Below are positions 60,273 to 64,000 of a DNA stretch of 64,000 nucleotides, piece after piece. The stretch comes from Palsa-872 sp036844615 (lineage in GTDB: Bacteria; Chloroflexota; Dormibacteria; Dormibacterales; Dormibacteraceae): the NCBI GenBank assembly GCA_036844615.1, contig DAIUFK010000002.1, positions 26,403-90,402 of the forward strand, in the 5' to 3' direction. Numbering within the stretch: position 1 is the stretch's first letter; every line of letters begins with the position of its first letter. The notes beneath the pieces were generated by a model. The model searched no databases and had not been told where the DNA came from. It saw only the letters and a program-made list of their open reading frames with translations. Made by a program: the position numbers and the translations under genes.

Positions 60273-60917
60273 ATGGCAAAGGTCAAGTCCGAGCGGCGCT
60301 ACGACTCGGCGCGGCGCAAGGAACAGGCACGCCAGACCCGCGCCGCGATCCTGGAGGCCGCCCAGCGCCTGTTTGCCGAGCGCGGCTACGCATCCAGCAC
60401 GATCGAGGCGATCGCCGCCGAGGCGGGAGTCGCCGTCGATACGGTCTACGCGAGCTTTGGCAGCAAGCGTGGGGTGCTGTCCAAGCTGATGGACGTCCGT
60501 GTCGGAGGCGATGACCAGCCCGTCGGCGTATTGGACCGGCCAGGACCCCAGGCGGTGCGCCGCGAGCCTGACCAGCGCCGGCAGGTAGCCACCTTTGCGG
60601 CCGACATCACATCGATAATCGAACGCGCCCGGCCAGTCGACGACATCATCCGGAGCGCGGCAGCGGTCGACGGGGAGGTTGCGACGATGCGCTCGCGCCT
60701 GCATGAGACCCGGTTTCAGAACATGCGCCAGTTCGTCGCCTGGCTGGCGGCCAACGGCCCCCTTCGGGAGGGCCTAAGCGAGGATGACGCGGCGGCGATC
60801 GTCTGGAGCCTGACCAGCCCGGAGATGCACCGGCTGCTGAGGGTCGATCGGGCCTGGTCTCCCGAGCGTTACAGCGAATGGCTGGCGGAGACTGTGACCC
60901 GCACTCTGCTGCCCTGA
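60273..60917 (+). CDS. TetR-family transcriptional regulator
   Basis: 214 residues. The N-terminal DNA-binding domain is ILEAAQRLFAERGYASSTIE followed by AIAAEAGVAVDTVYASFGSK, the canonical TetR helix-turn-helix. The C-terminal ligand domain is not specific. It is divergent from the SnoaL-like gene, the usual arrangement for a local repressor. Its own transcript ends at a strong terminator at 60931-60953. Confidence 0.93.
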   Translation: MAKVKSERRYDSARRKEQARQTRAAILEAAQRLFAERGYASSTIEAIAAEAGVAVDTVYASFGSKRGVLSKLMDVRVGGDDQPVGVLDRPGPQAVRREPDQRRQVATFAADITSIIERARPVDDIIRSAAAVDGEVATMRSRLHETRFQNMRQFVAWLAANGPLREGLSEDDAAAIVWSLTSPEMHRLLRVDRAWSPERYSEWLAETVTRTLLP

Positions 60918-60930
60918 TACTATTGACAGC

Positions 60931-60953
60931 GCCTAGGTAACCTAGGCTTTTTT
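60931..60953 (+). terminator. Intrinsic terminator after tetR
   Basis: Perfect 7-bp stem GCCTAGG/CCTAGGC with loop TAA, followed by six T residues. It separates the regulator from the ribosomal-protein operon. Confidence 0.85.
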
Positions 60954-60981
60954 CTTTCCAGCCTCAGCCAAAGAGCCAACT

Positions 60982-61131
60982 ATGGAAGACATCATCACTC
61001 TCGCATGCGGCGTTTGTAAGCGGCGGAACTACACCACCGTGAAGAACAAGAAGAACGATCCGGACAGGCTTGAGATGAGCAAGTACTGCAGGTGGTGCCA
61101 CAAGCACACCTCGCACAAGGAGACCAAGTAG
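60982..61131 (+). CDS. rpmG: 50S ribosomal protein L33, zinc-binding form
   Basis: A 49-residue protein. Two CxxC pairs, ACGVCKRRN and YCRWCHKHT, form the zinc ribbon of the C+ type of L33, and RNYTTVKNKKNDPDRLEMSK is the family core. It is a structural protein of the large subunit. The TAG stop shares its G with the secE GTG start. rpmG-secE-nusG-rplK-rplA is a near-universal order. Confidence 0.96.
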   Translation: MEDIITLACGVCKRRNYTTVKNKKNDPDRLEMSKYCRWCHKHTSHKETK

Positions 61132-61367
61132 TGGCCGTCACAGCCAAAAAGCGTGCCGAATCGGCGCCGGAGTTCAGCCCGGTGCGGTTTCTGCGCGAAG
61201 TGTTCGACGAGCTGCGAAAGGTCGTCTGGCCGACCTGGGGGGAGCTCTACCGCTACACGCTTGTCGTGATCTTCACGGTGATCGTCCTCGGGGCTTTTAT
61301 CGGTGGCGTCGACTACGCCCTTGGTGAGCTCGCCCGGCGCGCGATCTACAGCGGGACGGGGCAGTGA
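61131..61367 (+). CDS. secE: Preprotein translocase subunit SecE
   Basis: 78 residues. The amphipathic signature FLREVFDELRKVVWPTWGEL precedes a single membrane helix (YTLVVIFTVIVLGAFIGGVD). SecE clamps SecY in the protein-conducting channel. GTG 61131 overlaps the rpmG stop by one base; the TGA overlaps nusG ATG in a TGATG. Confidence 0.96.
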   Translation: MAVTAKKRAESAPEFSPVRFLREVFDELRKVVWPTWGELYRYTLVVIFTVIVLGAFIGGVDYALGELARRAIYSGTGQ

Positions 61368-61921
61368 TGGCGGTCGAGAAGGCAGCAACCGAGCCCGAAG
61401 CCCAGTGGTACGTCGTGCACGCCTACTCGGGACATGAGGAAAAGGTCAAGAAGAACCTCGAGAAGAGGATCGAGTCGATGGACATGCAGGACAAGATCCT
61501 GCAGGTGCTCGTCCCGATGGAGGACGAGATCGAGATCAAGGACGGCAAGCGCCGCCACGTCCAGAAGCGGATCTTCCCCGGCTACATCCTGGTCCGCATG
61601 GTGATGTCGAACGAGTCGTGGTTCGTGGTTCGCAACACCCCTGGCGTGACGAGCTTCGTCGGCTCGGCCAACAGCCCGGTCCCCCTCCAGGAGAAAGAGG
61701 TAAGGGCGATCCAGAAGCAGATGAAGCAGGAAGCCCCCAAGATCCGGGTCGAGTTCCAGGTCGGCGAGTCTGTGCGCGTGGTCGATGGACCGTTCACCGA
61801 CTTTCACGGCAAGGTGGACGAGATCAACCCCGAGAAGGGCAAGCTCAAGGTGCTCGTCAACATGTTCGGCCGCGAAACACCCGTCGAGCTCGACCTCCTT
61901 CAGGTCGAGAAAGTCCACTAA
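61367..61921 (+). CDS. nusG: Transcription termination/antitermination protein NusG
   Basis: 184 residues. The NGN domain has QWYVVHAYSGHEEKVKKNLE and RIFPGYILVRMVMSNESWFV, and NTPGVTSFVG follows. The KOW domain is GESVRVVDGPFTDFHGKVDE. It binds RNA polymerase and couples transcription with Rho or ribosomes. ATG 61367 is preferred over the GTG three bases earlier. Confidence 0.97.
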   Translation: MAVEKAATEPEAQWYVVHAYSGHEEKVKKNLEKRIESMDMQDKILQVLVPMEDEIEIKDGKRRHVQKRIFPGYILVRMVMSNESWFVVRNTPGVTSFVGSANSPVPLQEKEVRAIQKQMKQEAPKIRVEFQVGESVRVVDGPFTDFHGKVDEINPEKGKLKVLVNMFGRETPVELDLLQVEKVH

Positions 61922-62086
61922 CTTGATGAGAACCCATAGGGGAGCCGAAGGCCGGATTTACTCCGGCCGTCACTTATGCCCCATCCAAGCGCCTCCATGC
62001 ATCGGGTCACTCGGTGGGGGTTCCTTTGGGGTCCCCGCGACGCAGTCGCGGGAGGGCCTCCTCACCCGTGCCTTGGCACCACCCCG
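61922..62086 (+). other. rplK leader region
   Basis: 165 bp between nusG and rplK. It holds a 7-bp hairpin (GGCCGGA/TCCGGCC, 61950-61968) without a T-run, and copy C of the GC-rich palindromic repeat. In many bacteria the L1 autoregulatory site lies in this leader; I could not identify an L1-binding motif with confidence. Confidence 0.5.
62012..62065 (+). repeat. GC-rich palindromic repeat, copy C, in the rplK leader
   Basis: Core stem CCCGCGAC/GTCGCGGG with loop GCA (62034-62052), preceded by TTCCTTTGGGG and followed by AGGG. The preceding segment is nearly identical to copy A on the opposite strand. Confidence 0.65.
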
Positions 62087-62515
62087 ATGAGCAAGAAGAA
62101 GATTCGTGCGGTCCTGAAGCTCGAGCTCCAGGCCGGGAAGGCGACGCCGGCCCCCCCTGTGGGCACCGCGCTCGGGCCGCACGGCATCAACATCATGGAG
62201 TTCACGAAGGCCTATAACGAGCGTACCGCTCAGCAGGCGGGCGACGTGGTGCCGGCCGAGATCACGATCTTCGAGGACCGCAGCTTCACCTTCGTGCTCA
62301 AGACGCCACCCGCGGTGAACCTGCTGAAGAAGGCGGCCGGGATCGAAAAGGGATCCGCCAAGCCGAACCGCGAGAAGGTCGGCAGGGTCACCCGCCAGCA
62401 GCTTCGGCAGATCGTCGAGGTGAAGCGGAAGGACCTCAACGCCTACGACATGGAAGCCGCTATGAAGATGGTCGAGGGCACTGCCCGCTCGATGGGCCTT
62501 GAGGTGCTGGAGTGA
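62087..62515 (+). CDS. rplK: 50S ribosomal protein L11
   Basis: 142 residues. KLELQAGKATPAPPVGTALG and HGINIMEFTKAYNERT form the N-terminal domain. The C-terminal RNA-binding domain ends with DLNAYDMEAAMKMVEGTARS. It binds the GTPase-associated centre of 23S rRNA. ATG 62087 gives the standard length; the longer frame upstream reads through the repeat in the leader and is not coding. Confidence 0.97.
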   Translation: MSKKKIRAVLKLELQAGKATPAPPVGTALGPHGINIMEFTKAYNERTAQQAGDVVPAEITIFEDRSFTFVLKTPPAVNLLKKAAGIEKGSAKPNREKVGRVTRQQLRQIVEVKRKDLNAYDMEAAMKMVEGTARSMGLEVLE

Positions 62516-62542
62516 GACCTCTGGTCGGGCGGCGAGAGATTC

Positions 62543-62656
62543 GGTGTCCAGGCGGGCCAGATGCTAGGCGCCGCCGAGCACCGGAGCGAAGCGTATTGAA
62601 CATACTCGTAGCGAGGAGCACAGGCGGCAACAACGCAGATGGCCTGCCTGGGCGCC
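62543..62656 (+). ncRNA. Structured palindromic element between rplK and rplA
   Basis: A 114-nt imperfect palindrome. The outer stem pairs 62543-62559 with 62640-62656 over 17 positions, three of them G-U wobbles. An inner stem GCCGCC (62570-62575) pairs with GGCGGC (62623-62628), and a GTAT/ATAC hairpin (62593-62605) is at the centre. Wobbles favour structure in the plus-strand RNA. It may be a mobile-type intergenic repeat or a cis-acting RNA element; it is not a recognised Rfam class from memory. Confidence 0.5.
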
Positions 62657-62689
62657 GAAGAACCGTCAACCGGCCGGAGGGCTCACTCC

Positions 62690-63421
62690 ATGCCTAAGAA
62701 GCGCGGCAAGAAATACATCGAGGCGGCCAAGAAGGTAGAGGCGGCCCTCGCCAGCAACGGCAACGGAGGTTTGGACCCCGACGCCGCCGTCGCTATGGTC
62801 AAGGACACCTCGATCTCCAAGTTCGACGCAACGGTCGAGGCCCACATCAGGCTTGGGGTCGACCCACGCCACGCCGAGCAGATGGTGCGCGGGTCGGTGG
62901 TGCTGCCCAACGGAACGGGCAAGAAGGTGCGTGTCGCAGTGTTCGCGGTCGGCGACAAGGCGAAAGAGGCGCAGGAGGCGGGCGCGGACTTCGTGGGCGG
63001 CGACGACCTCGTCAAGAAGGTCGCTGATGGCTGGACTGATTTCGACGCTGCCGTCGCTACGCCCGACATGATGTCCAAGGTAGGGCCCCTCGGAAAAGTG
63101 CTCGGGCCCCGCGGCCTAATGCCGAACCCGAAGTCGGGGACTGTGACGAACGACGTGGCTCGGGCAGTGCGTGAGGTGAAGGGCGGCAAGGTCGAGTTCC
63201 GCACCGACAAGTTCGGGATCGTCCACGCCCCGATCGGCAAGGTGTCGTTTGACCAGAAGCAGCTGCAGCAGAACCTCACAGCCCTGGTGGATGCATTGAT
63301 CCGCAACAAGCCGACCACGTCGAAAGGGCAGTACCTGCGCTCGTTCTTCCTCAGTGCCACCCAGGGACCTTCGGTCCCCGTCGACGTGAAAGAGGCAGCA
63401 AAGCTCCACACCAGCAGCTAG
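62690..63421 (+). CDS. rplA: 50S ribosomal protein L1
   Basis: 243 residues. KYIEAAKKVEAALASNG starts the protein and FDATVEAHIRLGVDPRHAEQ is the first RNA-binding strand region. VLGPRGLMPNPKSGTVT is the family signature, and GKVEFRTDKFGIVHAPIGKV is the C-terminal domain. It forms the L1 stalk and usually represses its own operon. GGAGG (62676-62680) lies 9 nt before ATG 62690, so it has its own good ribosome binding site after the structured element. Confidence 0.97.
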   Translation: MPKKRGKKYIEAAKKVEAALASNGNGGLDPDAAVAMVKDTSISKFDATVEAHIRLGVDPRHAEQMVRGSVVLPNGTGKKVRVAVFAVGDKAKEAQEAGADFVGGDDLVKKVADGWTDFDAAVATPDMMSKVGPLGKVLGPRGLMPNPKSGTVTNDVARAVREVKGGKVEFRTDKFGIVHAPIGKVSFDQKQLQQNLTALVDALIRNKPTTSKGQYLRSFFLSATQGPSVPVDVKEAAKLHTSS

Positions 63422-63432
63422 CCTTCCCGTCC

Positions 63433-63975
63433 ATGTACGGGCCCGTCATCGAAGGCAAGCTGGTTCGTCTGAGACCGCCCCGGCCTGACGACGCCGCGGT
63501 GATGATCACCTGGTTCGAGGACATGGAGGTCACGCGCTTCCTCCTTCTGCGCCATCCACCTTCCATCGAGCAGGAAAAAGAGTGGTTCGACAAGATGGCC
63601 AAGGACCCCGACCAGGTCCTATGGGCCGTCGAGCACGAAGGCCGCACAGTGGGCGTGACGGGCATCCATCAGATCGACTGGAGGAACGGCTTCGGCACCA
63701 CCGGCACTCTCATCGGGGACAAGGCTGTTTGGGGCAAAGGGATCGGCCGCGAGGTAATGCAGCTTCGCGCCAGCTACGCCTTCAACCAGCTCCCGCTGCG
63801 CAAGCTGAAATCCGGCTACCTGGACGGGAACGAGGCAAGCGCGCGCGCGCAGGCGGCAGCGGGCTACCGCGAGGTGGGCCGCTACCGTGCCGACATGTTC
63901 TTCGACGGCAAATGGCTCGACCACGTGATTACCGAAGTCCTTCGTGAGGATTGGATACTTAGGTCCGGCCTATAA
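63433..63975 (+). CDS. GNAT-family N-acetyltransferase
   Basis: 180 residues of the RimJ/RimL-like GNAT type. KLVRLRPPRPDDAAVMITWF is the N-terminal strand-helix, TLIGDKAVWGKGIGREVMQL contains the acetyl-CoA pyrophosphate loop (Q/RxxGxG/A variant), and LDGNEASARAQAAAGYREVG is motif B. It sits 11 bp after rplA, where rplJ would be expected, so it interrupts the usual rplKA-rplJL order. Substrate unknown; ribosomal-protein acetylation is a guess from context. Confidence 0.88.
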   Translation: MYGPVIEGKLVRLRPPRPDDAAVMITWFEDMEVTRFLLLRHPPSIEQEKEWFDKMAKDPDQVLWAVEHEGRTVGVTGIHQIDWRNGFGTTGTLIGDKAVWGKGIGREVMQLRASYAFNQLPLRKLKSGYLDGNEASARAQAAAGYREVGRYRADMFFDGKWLDHVITEVLREDWILRSGL

Positions 63976-63983
63976 GCCGGACC
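63962..63983 (+). terminator. Hairpin spanning the GNAT stop codon
   Basis: An 8-bp perfect stem (GGTCCGGC/GCCGGACC) with loop CTATAA; the TAA stop lies in the loop. No T-run follows before the window edge. The last bases (CCCCTCCCCGC) resemble the start of the GC-rich repeat family. Confidence 0.5.
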
Positions 63984-64000
63984 AACCCCTCCCCGCTCGC

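Noticed and set aside
61950..61968. Hairpin after nusG as an intrinsic terminator
   Set aside because: A 7-bp stem exists but no T-run follows, so termination is not supported; recorded only as leader structure.

Overview
The window is a 64 kb, GC-rich, gene-dense stretch of a bacterial chromosome. It is almost certainly a metagenome-type scaffold, because it carries one 100-N gap at 44944-45043 flanked by a 55-bp assembly overlap. The order pth-mfd-mazG-divIC/ftsB-tRNAs-tilS-ftsH ... clpC ... radA-yacL-ispD-ispF-cysS-rlmB-yacP ... rpmG-secE-nusG-rplK-rplA matches the classic Bacillus subtilis order around pth to rplA. Many GTG/TTG starts, apparent leaderless genes and a MoxR-DUF58-DUF4129-DUF4350-SpoIIM-RDD block fit a high-GC monoderm-related 'Terrabacteria' lineage (Chloroflexota, Ca. 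Dormibacterota or Actinomycetota-like). That placement is inference; no rRNA gene is present to settle it.

Layout. 1-3974 (minus): two methyl-accepting chemotaxis proteins, the left one cut by the window edge, and a LuxR-type response regulator. 4043-17036: a surface-polysaccharide locus. It holds a dTDP-4-dehydrorhamnose-reductase-like protein, a small protein with three tandem HTH units, a family-2 glycosyltransferase carrying a C-terminal exosortase-type sorting signal, an exosortase/archaeosortase-family protein in ATGA overlap with it, a flippase-like/GT4 fusion, a GT-C glycosyltransferase, a large membrane protein and a CDP-paratose-2-epimerase-like enzyme. 17197-20231: a ferritin-like/VIT1 iron transporter, a small membrane protein, a GalE-like epimerase and ybeY. 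20299-33112: the conserved housekeeping run pth-mfd-mazG-ftsB-like-tRNA-fMet-tRNA(CAU)-tilS-ftsH-DUF2520-panB-panC-S1 protein.

33137-45983: an O-antigen-ligase/TPR membrane protein, clpC, a stand-alone receiver domain, then the MoxR/DUF58 block with divergent SpoIIM-like and RDD genes, and a threonine-dehydratase-like gene whose end is disturbed by the scaffold gap. 46225-55302: radA, yacL-like PIN/TRAM, ispD, ispF, cysS, rlmB, a Clp-N/site-2-protease fusion, yacP-like and pyk. 55345-60953: an orphan internally repeated protein, a PIG-L deacetylase, an SGNH esterase, an isocitrate/isopropylmalate dehydrogenase, a SnoaL-like protein and a divergent TetR regulator. 60982-63975: rpmG, secE, nusG, rplK, rplA and a GNAT acetyltransferase.

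The observations most worth a second look are: the self-contained glycosyltransferase/exosortase pair; the tRNA(CAU) whose encoded CCA shares its last A with the tilS start codon; recurrent TANNNT boxes 6-8 nt from start codons, suggesting leaderless mRNAs; a three-copy GC-rich palindrome family with compensatory changes in its stem; and a long structured element between rplK and rplA whose G-U wobbles imply a role as RNA.
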